Shown: positions 41,013-51,717, numbered from the stretch's first letter. The stretch: 64,000 nt of DNA from Effusibacillus dendaii (GCF_015097055.1 NZ_AP023366.1:968501-1032500), one strand, 5' to 3'. Notes: generated by a model from the letters alone, not told the origin. A program made the numbers and translations.

Positions 41013-41924
41013 TCAATCCTCTCCTACGATTCGTACTTCAGGGATGAGCGTAATACCGTGCCGATTGTGGACTGTCGTTTGTACCAGTTCGATAAGCGCC
41101 AACACATCGGCCGCTTTTGCATGGTTCACATTGACAATGAAGTTTCCGTGCAGTTCCGATATTTGCGCTCCGCCGATCACAGTTCCTTTTAAACCTGACT
41201 GTTCAATTAAAAATCCGGCGTGCGTATTTTCCGGATTCCGAAACACAGATCCACAATTCGGCAGTTGCAGCGGCTGCGTCGTTTGCCTGCGTTTCGTCCA
41301 ACCGCGGACCTTTTTCTGCATTTCTTCCGTATTTCCCGGTTGTAACTGAAACGTAGCCTGCACGACGATCCGTGGGCAATCTTTCAGTATGCTGTACCGA
41401 TACGCAAACTGCAGATCACGATTTTGCAGAGTTCGGATCGAGCCGTCTTCTTCGACAATATCGGCGCTGATGAGAACATCTCTCGTTTCCCCTCCATGCG
41501 CTCCGGCATTCATCATCACGGCCCCGCCGACAGTGCCCGGAATTCCGGTTGCAAACTCGAGCCCTTGTAAGCCGTTACGAATCGCAGTATTCGCCGCTGA
41601 AACAAAAGACCGTCCCGCTTGGGCGGTAAGTTGATTACCGGCAACCGACACGTTTGCAAAGTTGTCTGACAGCTTTATGACAACACCGCGAATTCCACCG
41701 TCTTTTACCAACAGATTCGAACCCCTGCCAACCACCATCCAAGGAATTTGGTGCTCTGCACATGTGCTTGCCAACAACTGAAGATGCGAAATCTCGGAAG
41801 GAATCACCAACATATCAGCAGGACCGCCAATTTTCCATGTTGTATGTTTGGACATTGGTTCATCATAGGACACAGATCCTACATCTAGCCGGTGAAAAAT
41901 CGTTTGCAGCTCTTTGCTGTTCAT
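41013..41924 (-). CDS. murB: UDP-N-acetylenolpyruvoylglucosamine reductase
   Basis: FAD enzyme reducing enolpyruvyl-UDP-GlcNAc to UDP-MurNAc. The 303-residue protein has the FAD motif VVGRGSNLLVKDGGIRG and the type II segment FRNPENTHAGFLIEQSGLKG. The ATG follows GGAGGTACGAC. Confidence 0.95.
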   Translation of the reverse strand: MNSKELQTIFHRLDVGSVSYDEPMSKHTTWKIGGPADMLVIPSEISHLQLLASTCAEHQIPWMVVGRGSNLLVKDGGIRGVVIKLSDNFANVSVAGNQLTAQAGRSFVSAANTAIRNGLQGLEFATGIPGTVGGAVMMNAGAHGGETRDVLISADIVEEDGSIRTLQNRDLQFAYRYSILKDCPRIVVQATFQLQPGNTEEMQKKVRGWTKRRQTTQPLQLPNCGSVFRNPENTHAGFLIEQSGLKGTVIGGAQISELHGNFIVNVNHAKAADVLALIELVQTTVHNRHGITLIPEVRIVGED

Positions 41925-42040
41925 GTCGTACCTCCGTCAATCCCGTCGTAGTTTCAGCGACTACGTACCCTATACTATGCGTGGCAATATAATTTGTGAC
42001 AACCGCCCAGACCTAATCCCCCAAAAGTGAAGCAGGCCTT

Positions 42041-42117
42041 CGAAGTTGTAAGGTTTCGCAGGCTACAGACGCGACATCCTGTCGGTCGGCGATACGCGCA
42101 ACGCCTGCGTTAGCACA
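42041..42117. repeat. Structured hairpin element between murG and murB
   Basis: The gap of about 200 bases holds several close inverted repeats: CGACA/TGTCG (42072-42084), AGCACA/TGTGCT (42102-42117), AACGC/GCGTT (42090-42101) and an outer CGCAGG/CCTGCG pair (42048-42053, 42094-42099). The content is GC-rich and unlike a simple terminator. It could be a REP-like element or an RNA-stability structure; no copy was seen elsewhere in this window. Confidence 0.4.
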
Positions 42118-42127
42118 TCCCTGTGCT

Positions 42128-43243
42128 TCAACGTCCGGCCAGCTGCAGGATCGTTTGGTGAATGTTCTCCAATGCGTTTGGAACGCCGAGCGAACGGCTT
42201 TTCTCTTTCATTGATTGCAGTTTATCAGGAGATTGAATCAAGGAAATGATAGCATCAAACAGGGATTCGGAAGACAAATTCCGTTCCTGAATCATGATTC
42301 CCGCCCCCGCATCCGCCAGCCATTTGGCGTTATGTTCCTGATGATTGTTGGTCACATAAGGAGAGGGAATATAGATGCCGGGGATGCCAAGCGCCGTCGC
42401 CTCCGCAATTGTGGTAGCACCGGCACGCGATACCAGAATATCAGCCCCGGCCAACAACGGCGGCATATTGTATACAAATGGCTGGACGACGATCCCCTTT
42501 TCAGGACCTACGCCTTTTTCCGCGAGCCGCTTGGAAATTTCGTCGAAATGAATTTGCCCGGTTATATAAACCAGTTGAAAATCGGTTTGGGCGGCAACTC
42601 GGTCAATCATATCGATCACCGCATCATTGATCGGTTTTGCGCCGCGTGAACCGGAAACGATTACGACCGTTTTTTTCGTTGGATGAAGTCCCAATTCCTG
42701 CTTGGCCGCCATTGTTTCCTCTTTCGTAACTTGAGCCACCTCTGTCGCACGCGGGTTTCCGCTCACGACAACTTTACCCTGGCAATGACGAAAATAGGGA
42801 ACGGCGCCTTCAAACGAAACGCCGATCCGATCCGCAATCCGGGACAGCGAACGGTTGGTGAGTCCCGGCATTACATCCATCTCATGAATATAAGTCGGTA
42901 TCCGCAGCATTTTGGCCATGCTGACAACGGGAGCCACCACATATCCGCCGCATCCGATCACAATGTCGGGCTGAAATTCTTTTAATATTTTTCGTGATTG
43001 CAGCAACCCCTTTGTTAACCGGGCAAACGTTTTTACCGTATCAAACGAAAGTTTGCGTTTCAGCCCGCTGACTACTATGGTTCGAAAAGCAAAACCCGAG
43101 CGGGGGACAATATCACATTCCAATCCCCGCTCGGTGCCTATGTAGAGGATGTCCGCTTGTTCCTTTTCCGCAAAAAACTTGGCTATCGCCAGCGCCGGAT
43201 AAATATGTCCTCCGGTGCCGCCTCCTGTCACGACAATTTTCAC
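42128..43243 (-). CDS. murG: UDP-GlcNAc transferase MurG (lipid II synthesis)
   Basis: Adds GlcNAc to lipid I at the inner membrane face. The 371-residue protein has the GGGTGGHIYPALA loop, the UDP-sugar site VVIVSGSRGAKPIND and GATTIAEATALGIPGIYIPSPYVTNNHQ. Standard family length. Confidence 0.97.
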   Translation of the reverse strand: MKIVVTGGGTGGHIYPALAIAKFFAEKEQADILYIGTERGLECDIVPRSGFAFRTIVVSGLKRKLSFDTVKTFARLTKGLLQSRKILKEFQPDIVIGCGGYVVAPVVSMAKMLRIPTYIHEMDVMPGLTNRSLSRIADRIGVSFEGAVPYFRHCQGKVVVSGNPRATEVAQVTKEETMAAKQELGLHPTKKTVVIVSGSRGAKPINDAVIDMIDRVAAQTDFQLVYITGQIHFDEISKRLAEKGVGPEKGIVVQPFVYNMPPLLAGADILVSRAGATTIAEATALGIPGIYIPSPYVTNNHQEHNAKWLADAGAGIMIQERNLSSESLFDAIISLIQSPDKLQSMKEKSRSLGVPNALENIHQTILQLAGR

Positions 43244-43283
43244 GCGACCTGCAACCTCCCCGCTTCTGTCGTCCGTTTATATT

Positions 43284-44378
43284 TTATCTTGAGTAGCGGG
43301 AGATGTTCAATAAAATTCCGATTCCTGTCAGCATCAAAAGAAGGGAAGACCCCCCATAACTGATAAACGGCAGCGTGATGCCAGTAACCGGCATCGATCC
43401 GGTGACTACACCGATGTTAATAATCACCTGCACCGCAATCATTGCTGTGATGCCAATTGCCAAAAGGCTTCCAAACGTATCCTTGGCGGTGATCGCCACA
43501 CGCACGCCCCGCCAGAGCAGCAGCAGGAACAGGAGCAAGACGGTTGCCCCGCCAATAAATCCCAACTCCTCCGCCAGAATGCAGAATATAAAATCGGTTT
43601 GCGGTTCCGGCAGATACAGAAATTTCTGGCGTGACCGTCCCAGCCCGAGCCCCATCAGACCACCCGGCCCCAAGGCATAAAGCGATTGGATAATCTGATA
43701 CCCGGCATCCAGTTCGTATTTCCAGGGATCCAAAAAAGCGAAAATTCGCTGCAACCGGTAAGGCGCCACCAGCACCAACGCGGCAAACGCGGGAATCGCC
43801 AGCGAGGCCAGTCCGAATAAATGCTGGAGACGCGCGCCGGCTGAAAATATCAGAATCAGAATCGTGCCCGCCAAGACGGTGCTCTGCCCAAGGTCTGGCT
43901 CCAGCATAATCAATCCGATCGCCAATACCAGAAGCGCCAGCGGCGGCAACAGCCCTCTTTTGAATTCATGAATCCGGTTCTGATGCTTTTCCAGGTACCA
44001 GGCGAAGAATATAATCAAACCCAGTTTGGCTGCCTCTGACGGCTGAATTCCGAAAGAGCCGATCCCGAGCCACGCCTGTGAACCATTTCGTTGCACCCCA
44101 AGCGGCGTCAAAACTACAACCAGCAAAAGAAAACAGATCAACATAATCGGCTTCGCCCACCGTTTTAGTTTCAGGTAGTCGAAGTTCATCATGAAAAACA
44201 TCATGCAAACGCCAGCCACCGCCCAAAGCAATTGCCGCTTTGCGAAATAAAAGCTGTCCTCATACCGCTGCTGCGAAAGAATCGCACTCGCGCTGTAGAC
44301 GATGACAACGCCAACCCCCAACAGCAAAAGGACTGTGACAATAATAAGCAAATCCGGATTCCTGCGATCGTGCTCCAA
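43284..44378 (-). CDS. spoVE: SEDS-family glycosyltransferase, SpoVE/FtsW type
   Basis: Peptidoglycan polymerase of the SEDS family with ten membrane helices in 364 residues. Signatures include GIGSFGIQPSEAAKLGLI and the Asp in MLEPDLGQST, with the C-terminal ITLPFISYGGSSLLLML. Its place between murD and murG makes it spoVE by synteny, but it may also serve as the vegetative FtsW. The TTG at 44378 is chosen because GAGGGGGAT lies 6 bases upstream; the longer frame has no site. Confidence 0.9.
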   Translation of the reverse strand: MEHDRRNPDLLIIVTVLLLLGVGVVIVYSASAILSQQRYEDSFYFAKRQLLWAVAGVCMMFFMMNFDYLKLKRWAKPIMLICFLLLVVVLTPLGVQRNGSQAWLGIGSFGIQPSEAAKLGLIIFFAWYLEKHQNRIHEFKRGLLPPLALLVLAIGLIMLEPDLGQSTVLAGTILILIFSAGARLQHLFGLASLAIPAFAALVLVAPYRLQRIFAFLDPWKYELDAGYQIIQSLYALGPGGLMGLGLGRSRQKFLYLPEPQTDFIFCILAEELGFIGGATVLLLFLLLLWRGVRVAITAKDTFGSLLAIGITAMIAVQVIINIGVVTGSMPVTGITLPFISYGGSSLLLMLTGIGILLNISRYSR

Positions 44379-44414
44379 CTGAGATCCCCCTCGATACTCG
44401 GTCTCGTCCAATCG

Positions 44415-45770
44415 CTACATTGTATGCACAGCTTTTTTAAAAATACGTCCCCTTTCTTCGAACGAACTGTACATATCCCAACTTGCGCATGCAGGCGAGA
44501 GAAGCACCGAATCGCCAGGTTGAGCCAGACTTGCCGCCATTTTTACCGCTTCTTCAATCGACCCGGCCTGCCGCCGTTCTGTGACGCCCGCTTTCTCCGC
44601 TACGGCAGACAGCTTGTCAGCCGACTGCCCCAGTGTGACAATCGCTTTTAGATGCTTCTGAAAAATCGGCGTCAATTCGGCAAAATCGGTTCCGCGATCA
44701 AGCCCCCCGGCAATCAGCACAACCGGATTTTGAAAAGAGGTGATCGCGCGGGTAGCCGCTTCCGCGTTGGTTGCTTTCGAATCGTTGTAGTAGCTGACTC
44801 CCTTCACATCTGCTACAAATTCAAGGCGGTGTTCGACTCCTTTAAAGCGCCGAATCCCTTCCCGGATCGACGCAGGCGACGCACCGGCAGAAAAAGTGAT
44901 CGCCGTGGCTGCCAGCACATTTTCAAGATTATGAACACCCTTTAACGGAATTTCATCCAGCCTGCATACGTGGACATCCTGACCGTTTGAACGAACGATA
45001 ATAGTCTCATCTTTGACAAAAACGCCCTCTTCCAGACTCTTGGAGAGGCTGAACGGAAAAATCCGTCCGTTAATCGAATCGGCCAACCGCATAACCGCTG
45101 GCTGATCCGCATTCAAAACGGCCACGTCATCACTTGTCTGATTGCGAAACAGACGGCTTTTCGCCGCGATATAGGATTCCATCGTGCCATGGTAATCGAG
45201 ATGCGCATTGTAAATGTTCAACAAAGCCCCAATCCACGGTCTGAACTGGATGGTGCCCTGCAACTGAAACGAAGACAGTTCAGCGACCAGCCATTGATCT
45301 GCCTCGACCGTTTCCACAATTTCAGATAGTGCGGTTCCAATATTGCCTGCCACAACCGGGCGCAGGCCGGCTGCCTGAAGAATTTCGCCTGTCAGACTGG
45401 TTGTCGTCGTTTTGCCGTTGGAACCGGTAATCCCGATAATCGGGGCTTTCGCAAACTGGTAAGCAATTTCAATCTCTGTCACAACCGGAATGCCAAGTTC
45501 CATCGCTTTTTGAACGGGTGCGGCGGAATAGGGAATTCCCGGGTTCTTGACAAGCAGATCCAGCCGTTCGGAAACGATTCCTGCCGGGTGACCGCCAAAC
45601 ACCAGCTGGATGCTCAGCTTTTCAAGTTGATCCGGCACATCACCGAACGCTTCCCTTTCTTTTTGATCATTGACAGTCACATGGGCACCCTGTTTCTGCA
45701 ATAAGCGAGCAACGGCCGCGCCGCTGCGGGCGAGGCCTAGTACAAGCACATTTTTTCCGTGGTAAACCAT
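44415..45770 (-). CDS. murD: UDP-MurNAc-L-alanine:D-glutamate ligase
   Basis: Adds D-Glu in peptide stem synthesis. The 451-residue protein has the ATP loop IIGITGSNGKTTTTSL, the substrate segment NIYNAHLDYHGTMESYIAAK and the N-terminal VLVLGLARSGAAVA. The ATG follows GGAGGTTC. Confidence 0.96.
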   Translation of the reverse strand: MVYHGKNVLVLGLARSGAAVARLLQKQGAHVTVNDQKEREAFGDVPDQLEKLSIQLVFGGHPAGIVSERLDLLVKNPGIPYSAAPVQKAMELGIPVVTEIEIAYQFAKAPIIGITGSNGKTTTTSLTGEILQAAGLRPVVAGNIGTALSEIVETVEADQWLVAELSSFQLQGTIQFRPWIGALLNIYNAHLDYHGTMESYIAAKSRLFRNQTSDDVAVLNADQPAVMRLADSINGRIFPFSLSKSLEEGVFVKDETIIVRSNGQDVHVCRLDEIPLKGVHNLENVLAATAITFSAGASPASIREGIRRFKGVEHRLEFVADVKGVSYYNDSKATNAEAATRAITSFQNPVVLIAGGLDRGTDFAELTPIFQKHLKAIVTLGQSADKLSAVAEKAGVTERRQAGSIEEAVKMAASLAQPGDSVLLSPACASWDMYSSFEERGRIFKKAVHTM

Positions 45771-45824
45771 TTGAGAACCTCCTAAATCTCTCCCGCCGAA
45801 ATAAAGAACCAGGTTTTTCTGGCG

Positions 45825-46787
45825 TTATTTCACAAATGTGGACAACGCAACGGCCGAACTAGCCAGACCTGCCGCCCAAAAAGTCAGCACCACCCGCCAC
45901 TCGGACCACCCGGACAGTTCAAAATGGTGATGCAGCGGGCTCATTTTAAACACTCGCTTGCCAAACGTCTGAAACGAAAAAACCTGAATCAGCACAGAAA
46001 GGGTTTCCGCCACAAAAACGAATCCGATCACCACAAGCAAAAACTCCGTTTTTGTTAAAATCGCTGCCGCCGCCAGACCGCCGCCCAAAGCCAATGACCC
46101 GGTATCCCCCATGAATACTTTTGCCGGGTGTGCATTAAATACCAGAAATCCAAGCAACCCCCCGACCATCGCACTGGAGAAGATGGCTGTATCATACTGG
46201 CTGGTCCAAAGAATCGCAATCAACGCATATGTCGCATACGCAATCGTCGATGTGCCGGCTGCCAATCCATCCAATCCGTCTGTCAAATTCACTGCGTTGG
46301 AAGCGCCCACCATGACCAGGAATAAAAACAGCGCATAAAAAATACCCAAATTCCACTTCAAATCGGTAAACGGTATCGAAATGGAGAAATCGAATCCATG
46401 CATGTATAGGACCAGATAAAAAATGACCGAAAGCAAAAACTGCCCTATCAACTTCTGACGCGCGCGGAGACCCAGATTGCGTTTCATCACTACTTTAATA
46501 TAATCATCGACAAATCCGACCAATCCAAAACCGAGAGTGGCCAGCAGCATCAGCCATAATTCGCTGCTTCCCTTCGAAAACTGAAGGGCCGTAATCGTCA
46601 GCGCGATCAGAAAAATCAACCCGCCCATCGTGGGTGTTCCCGATTTCTTTTGATGGGATTGCGGTCCTTCCGATCGAATCGATTGTCCAAACTTTAATCT
46701 TCGCAACAGCGGAATCAGCAGAGGCCCAATCACCACAGCGATCAAAAACGAAATCCCCGCCGTCAAAAACAATGTTTGCATTCCCAT
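45825..46787 (-). CDS. mraY: Phospho-MurNAc-pentapeptide transferase MraY
   Basis: Integral membrane enzyme making lipid I. The 320-residue protein has ten helices, the aspartate pairs in [10 protein letters not shown] and LTDGLDGLA, and the C-terminal [11 protein letters not shown] loop. The ATG follows AAGGAGGAC. Confidence 0.97.
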   Translation of the reverse strand: MGMQTLFLTAGISFLIAVVIGPLLIPLLRRLKFGQSIRSEGPQSHQKKSGTPTMGGLIFLIALTITALQFSKGSSELWLMLLATLGFGLVGFVDDYIKVVMKRNLGLRARQKLIGQFLLSVIFYLVLYMHGFDFSISIPFTDLKWNLGIFYALFLFLVMVGASNAVNLTDGLDGLAAGTSTIAYATYALIAILWTSQYDTAIFSSAMVGGLLGFLVFNAHPAKVFMGDTGSLALGGGLAAAAILTKTEFLLVVIGFVFVAETLSVLIQVFSFQTFGKRVFKMSPLHHHFELSGWSEWRVVLTFWAAGLASSAVALSTFVK

Positions 46788-46799
46788 TTTTGGTCCTCC

Positions 46800-48188
46800 T
46801 TACGCCAACAACCCTGTTACGACTTCTTCCAGCTTCATTCCCCGCGAGGCTTTTACCAACACAACGGGATTCTGTTTTTGACTGATTACCCGTTTTACAT
46901 ACGCAACCGCGTCCTGTTTTGTTTCGGCGACAAAAATTTGATTCGCTGCAAGCCCCCCCTGCTTGGCTCCAGCCGCTATATGCCCTGCATGCTGCCCAAT
47001 GGCCACCAGCAAATCAATTTTTTGTTCAGCTGCCGTTTGCCCAAGCTGATAATGCATATCGACCGCGTGTTCGCCCAACTCCAACATATCTCCCAACACA
47101 GCCGCTTTAAAGTCCCCTTCCGGTGTATCGGCAATCATTCTCAGGGCGGCCCGCATCGACGTGGGACTCGCATTGTACGCATCATTTACGACAAATCCGC
47201 CGCCGGGAAGTGGTTTCACCTCTAACCGCATGGACGACAAAGCCGCATTTTGCAGCCCTCTTTCGATTGATTCAGGCAGCATGCCCAAATACTTCGCCAC
47301 CGCAACAGCCGCTAACGCATTGCCGACCTGGTGAGCACCGGGAACTGGGAGATGATAGGACTCCGCATCGCCATTTACTTGAAAACGGGAACCTTTCAGT
47401 CCCAACGCCTGCAGATGGGTGACCTGCACATCATTCCCCTCTTGAAAGCCAAACCAACGGATCGGACAGGGACTTTTCGCCGCCAGTCCGCGAAGCAACG
47501 GCTCGTCTCCAAACAGCACAGCCAGACCGTCGGGCGGCAGCGCCTCCACCAGTTCAAATTTGGCAGCCGCAATCCCGCTTCGGTCCCCGAAAAATTCAAT
47601 ATGCGCTTCGCCGATATATGTGATGATCCCGATTTGAGGTGCCGCAATGCGGGCCAGCAAAGCGATTTCACCCGGCCCGCTCATTCCCATTTCAAGGATC
47701 GCAACATCCGTTTCCGGTCGCAGGGAAAGCACCATCAAAGGGAGGCCGATATGATTGTTCAGGTTTCCTTGCGTTTTCTGCACCTGAAACTGCTGCGATA
47801 AAACGGATGCCAGAATGTCTTTTGTCGATGTTTTGCCGTTGCTTCCCGTCACGCCCACTACTGTGAGAGACAGGGAGCGCCGGTAGGCAGCCGCCGTTTT
47901 TTGCAGGGCCACAATCGTATCGTCCACACCGATAACCGCAAAATCGGGATCCAGCCCTTCCGGCAATGGGCGATCTTTTTGCCAGAGGGCAGCCGCCGCC
48001 CCTTTGGACACCACATCGGCAAGAAACTCATGAGCGTCAAATCGTTCGCCGATTAAAGGAACAAACAACCGCCCGGCCAATTCGGCCCGCGAGTCTGTCG
48101 CCACACCGTTAATCTGCACGGAAGGGCTTCCTTGCAACAAATTCCCTTCCGCCATGCTTACCAACTGTTCAACCGTAACTTCAATCAT
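46800..48188 (-). CDS. murF: UDP-MurNAc-tripeptide:D-Ala-D-Ala ligase
   Basis: Completes the pentapeptide stem. The 462-residue protein has the ATP loop VVGVTGSNGKTSTKDI, NHIGLPL and the segment VVNDAYNASPTSMRAAL. The start overlaps the murE stop (ATGA). Confidence 0.96.
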   Translation of the reverse strand: MIEVTVEQLVSMAEGNLLQGSPSVQINGVATDSRAELAGRLFVPLIGERFDAHEFLADVVSKGAAAALWQKDRPLPEGLDPDFAVIGVDDTIVALQKTAAAYRRSLSLTVVGVTGSNGKTSTKDILASVLSQQFQVQKTQGNLNNHIGLPLMVLSLRPETDVAILEMGMSGPGEIALLARIAAPQIGIITYIGEAHIEFFGDRSGIAAAKFELVEALPPDGLAVLFGDEPLLRGLAAKSPCPIRWFGFQEGNDVQVTHLQALGLKGSRFQVNGDAESYHLPVPGAHQVGNALAAVAVAKYLGMLPESIERGLQNAALSSMRLEVKPLPGGGFVVNDAYNASPTSMRAALRMIADTPEGDFKAAVLGDMLELGEHAVDMHYQLGQTAAEQKIDLLVAIGQHAGHIAAGAKQGGLAANQIFVAETKQDAVAYVKRVISQKQNPVVLVKASRGMKLEEVVTGLLA

Positions 48189-49666
48189 AATTCACCCCTG
48201 ATTGCTTTTGCGGCAACTTCCCGATCATCATAATGGTATTTTGTACTGCCGATAATTTGATACGTTTCATGTCCTTTGCCGGCAATCAGCACAATGTCAT
48301 GTGCCTTCGCTCTCGCAATCGCCCAACGGATCGCGTCCGTTCGATCGGTCAGACGGACATACCGCCGGGACGTGACACTCGCGAGGCCCGCTTCCATATC
48401 ATCCAGAATCAGCTCCGGATCTTCCGTGCGCGGGTTATCCGAAGTCAAAACGGCAACATCGCTGTACTCAACCGCAATACGGGCCATTAAAGGCCGCTTC
48501 GTCCGGTCCCGGTCGCCACCGCAGCCGACAACCGTATACACGCTGCCTTTCGCGAATTCCCGGATCGTCTTTAACACGTTTTCAAGTGAATCGGGCGTAT
48601 GCGCATAATCGACCAGAACCGTAAAATTCTGGCCGACATCCACCCTCTCAAACCTGCCGTCGACACCGCTGACCGATTCCAGCGACAGACGGATTGCGGC
48701 AAGCGGAACTCCTTCGCAGAGAGCGGCAGCAGCAGCCGCCAACGCATTATAAACTGAAAATTTACCGGTCATTTGCAGTCGAATATCAACAGAGCCAGCA
48801 AAACTTTCTAAACGAAAGGAAGCGCCCCCCGCTTCGATCCGCAACTGCGTAGCGCGCACATCGGCTGGCTGATCAATTCCGTATGTGATGGTTTGAGCAG
48901 TCGTCTGCTGAAGAAAAAACGGGGCGGACGGATCATCCGCGTTGATTACCGCAAATCGGCTTTCATCCGGCGTATCGCCGTATGTATTGCCTAACCGCGC
49001 GAAAAATTTGCCTTTCGCATTGCGGTACTCCTCCATAGAACCGTGAAAATCGAGATGGTCCTGCGTAAGATTGGTGAAAACGGCCGTTCGGAATTCGGTG
49101 CCCGCCACTCGCTTCAGCTCAAGGGCATGTGAAGAAACTTCCATCACCGTGTAAACGGTGCCGATTTCCCGCATCCGGTGAAATGTTTCCTGCAAATCTA
49201 ACGCTTCCGGCGTTGTGTTCTGCACATCGAACTCCTCTCTGCCGATCCGTTTTTTGATCGTTCCAATCAGGCCGGTCAAATGACCCTGATCCATCAGGAT
49301 TTTATCGATCAGATGAGTGACGGTCGTTTTTCCATTTGTACCGGTCACTCCAATCACTTTCATCGATTTGGACGGATGCCGATAAAACACGGAAGAAAGG
49401 ATCGGGATTACATCCCGCGTATTTTTTACAACCACCTGCGTAACTGGCAAATTGGCAAATTCTGTTTCCGTAACTACGGCAACTGCCCCCTGCTCAACCG
49501 CCTTGCGAACAAAATCATGACCATCCACCGTATGCCCTTTCAATGCGATAAAAAGGGACCCGGTCGTCACTTGTCGGGAGTCGGCCGTAATCTTCACGAT
49601 GTCTACCGCATCTGGCCCCATCACCCGTTTTAACAGGATCGGGGCCAGCAATGTCCGCAATTGCAT
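48185..49666 (-). CDS. murE: UDP-MurNAc-dipeptide:meso-diaminopimelate ligase
   Basis: Adds the third stem residue. The 493-residue protein has VIGVTGTNGKTTVTHL, the motif DNPRTEDP which marks meso-DAP specificity, and the end IAGKGHETYQ. The ATG at 49666 is preferred to the TTG nine bases earlier, which abuts the AAGGGGG site. Confidence 0.97.
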   Translation of the reverse strand: MQLRTLLAPILLKRVMGPDAVDIVKITADSRQVTTGSLFIALKGHTVDGHDFVRKAVEQGAVAVVTETEFANLPVTQVVVKNTRDVIPILSSVFYRHPSKSMKVIGVTGTNGKTTVTHLIDKILMDQGHLTGLIGTIKKRIGREEFDVQNTTPEALDLQETFHRMREIGTVYTVMEVSSHALELKRVAGTEFRTAVFTNLTQDHLDFHGSMEEYRNAKGKFFARLGNTYGDTPDESRFAVINADDPSAPFFLQQTTAQTITYGIDQPADVRATQLRIEAGGASFRLESFAGSVDIRLQMTGKFSVYNALAAAAAALCEGVPLAAIRLSLESVSGVDGRFERVDVGQNFTVLVDYAHTPDSLENVLKTIREFAKGSVYTVVGCGGDRDRTKRPLMARIAVEYSDVAVLTSDNPRTEDPELILDDMEAGLASVTSRRYVRLTDRTDAIRWAIARAKAHDIVLIAGKGHETYQIIGSTKYHYDDREVAAKAIRGEL

Positions 49667-49776
49667 TCCTGGCAACCCCCTTTTACATCACGGTCAAAGG
49701 ACCGGATGCATCCGATCCTTCGTCAATGCAATCATTTGTTTGTCTAGTGAAAATGTAAGGGAGAACACCTGGACTG

Positions 49777-51717
49777 TCAAGGAACAGGCTGGTCGCTCAG
49801 ATAGATTCGCAGCGTTGAACCGGGCGGCACTTTCGTACCGGCTGTCGGCGCCTGCGCCACAATATACTTGCCGCTGCCAACCGTCTCCACCCGCAGATTG
49901 GCCGCATTTTGAATCATCGCTCGCTGTCCCTCTTCCAAACTCAGTCCCGCCACCTGCGGCACTTCCACCGGAACTATATCTCCATATTTGTATTCGCGAG
50001 GAATTCCGTTTTTCCTTGCCGGAACACCCAGATAATGAAGCGAATCGGCTAAAATATTTCCGATCACGGGAGCGGCGATCGTTCCACCGAAGACGACGCC
50101 CGCTTTCGGATTGTCAACAGCGATGTAGGCGACCAGGCGCGGATCGTCCACCGGTGCCATTCCAACAAACGAAACAATATAGTGGCCCGATTTGTATCCG
50201 CCGCCCGGCGATGCCACCTGCGCCGTACCGGTTTTCCCGCCAATCCGATACCCTTCCCGGAATGCGTTCTTACCGGTTCCTTGGGCCACCACGCTTTCCA
50301 GCGTTTCGCGGACCGTTTTGGCCGTTTCTTCCGACACCACCCGTCTTTGCACTTTTGGTTGAATCGTTTCGACCACATTGCCGGTTTCCGGATCGGTCCA
50401 TTCTTTCGCGACGTGCGGCTGCATCAGAAGCCCGCCGTTCGCAATGGCGGAAACAGCCATTACCTGTTGGATCGGTGTAACGGAAACGCCCTGTCCGAAG
50501 GAAGTTGTCGCCAATTCTAGCGGACCTACCCGATTTAGTTTGAACAAAATCCCGTTTCCTTCACCTGGCATATCAATCCCCGTTTTCTGCCCAAACCCGA
50601 ATTTACGAATATACTCAAACAGCTTTTCTTTGCCAAGCCGCTGTCCCATCATCATAAAACCGGGGTTGCAGGAGTTTTCGACCACTTCCAGAATCGTTTC
50701 CGACCCGTGGCCGCCCGCTTTCCAACAACGGATCCGCCGACCTGCCACTTCGTAATAACCCGGATCAAAAAACTTCTCGTTCAGATTTACCTTCTTCTCT
50801 TCCAACGCAGCCGCCAGCGTCACGATCTTGAACGTCGAACCAGGCTCGAACGTCTTCCAGATAGTCAAATTCCGGTTGAATACTTCCTGCGGATATTCTT
50901 TATACTTGCTTGGATTGAATGTCGGGTAATTTTCCATTGCCAATATCTCGCCCGTTTTCGGGTCGGCAACGATCACCATGACACCATCCGGATTGTAATT
51001 GGCGACCACATTCTGAACTTCCCGCTGCACAAAAGTGGAAATTTCCTTATCAATGGTCAATTTCAGATTCTGTCCGTTGACAGGAGGTGTGTACGTATCG
51101 TTCTCGTTTGGCATACGCTCGCCCTTTGCATTTGCAAAAAACGAGATGCTTCCCGCCTTGCCGCGCAAACGGCTGTCATACCAGGCCTCCAACCCGGTTA
51201 ATCCCTGGTTGTCGATACCTGAGAAACCTAGTATATGCGCCGCCAATGTTTCCAATGGATAGTTCCGTTTTCCTTCTTCCGTAATATAAATACCTGGCAG
51301 CTTTAAGTTGCGAACCGCCTTCGCTTTTTCTTCGTCAATCTTGCGACCGCCGGGCATCACGTAGACAAGCAGCGTACGTTTGCTGATTTTGGAAAGAATG
51401 TCCTGCGATTTTACCCCTAATGTTTTAGCCAGACTTTCGGCGGCAGCCTGTTTGTCTTTAATCTGCGAAGGAATTGCGACAACCGTCGGTGAGCTGCCGT
51501 TATAAGCGAGCACCTCCCCGGTGCGGTCGGTAATGACTCCTCGTTTCGGTTCTACCGGAATGTTTCGTCGCCAGAGATCTTCCGCCTTTTCTGTCAGCCA
51601 CGGAGCCTGTATCAATTGAATATAAGCCAAACGGCCGATCAGCGCTAAAAAAACGGCAGCAAGCGCAAACAGTACAATCACCAGTCTTTTGCGAAGTGTT
51701 CCGATACCCGCCCGCAT
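49777..51717 (-). CDS. spoVD: Class B penicillin-binding protein, SpoVD type
   Basis: Transpeptidase for spore cortex formation. The 646-residue protein, the usual SpoVD length, has one N-terminal anchor helix, a dimerisation domain, the catalytic motifs S-x-x-K in EPGSTFKIV (about residue 294), SCN in VVENSCNPGF and KTGTA, and one C-terminal PASTA domain. The ATG at 51717 has GGGGAGGGGG upstream. It is separated from pbpB by a terminator, so it likely has its own promoter, expected to be sigma-E dependent. Confidence 0.93.
   Translation of the reverse strand: MRAGIGTLRKRLVIVLFALAAVFLALIGRLAYIQLIQAPWLTEKAEDLWRRNIPVEPKRGVITDRTGEVLAYNGSSPTVVAIPSQIKDKQAAAESLAKTLGVKSQDILSKISKRTLLVYVMPGGRKIDEEKAKAVRNLKLPGIYITEEGKRNYPLETLAAHILGFSGIDNQGLTGLEAWYDSRLRGKAGSISFFANAKGERMPNENDTYTPPVNGQNLKLTIDKEISTFVQREVQNVVANYNPDGVMVIVADPKTGEILAMENYPTFNPSKYKEYPQEVFNRNLTIWKTFEPGSTFKIVTLAAALEEKKVNLNEKFFDPGYYEVAGRRIRCWKAGGHGSETILEVVENSCNPGFMMMGQRLGKEKLFEYIRKFGFGQKTGIDMPGEGNGILFKLNRVGPLELATTSFGQGVSVTPIQQVMAVSAIANGGLLMQPHVAKEWTDPETGNVVETIQPKVQRRVVSEETAKTVRETLESVVAQGTGKNAFREGYRIGGKTGTAQVASPGGGYKSGHYIVSFVGMAPVDDPRLVAYIAVDNPKAGVVFGGTIAAPVIGNILADSLHYLGVPARKNGIPREYKYGDIVPVEVPQVAGLSLEEGQRAMIQNAANLRVETVGSGKYIVAQAPTAGTKVPPGSTLRIYLSDQPVP

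Noticed and set aside
44379-44411. Longer spoVE start
   Set aside because: No ribosome site; the TTG at 44378 has GAGGGGGAT at good distance.
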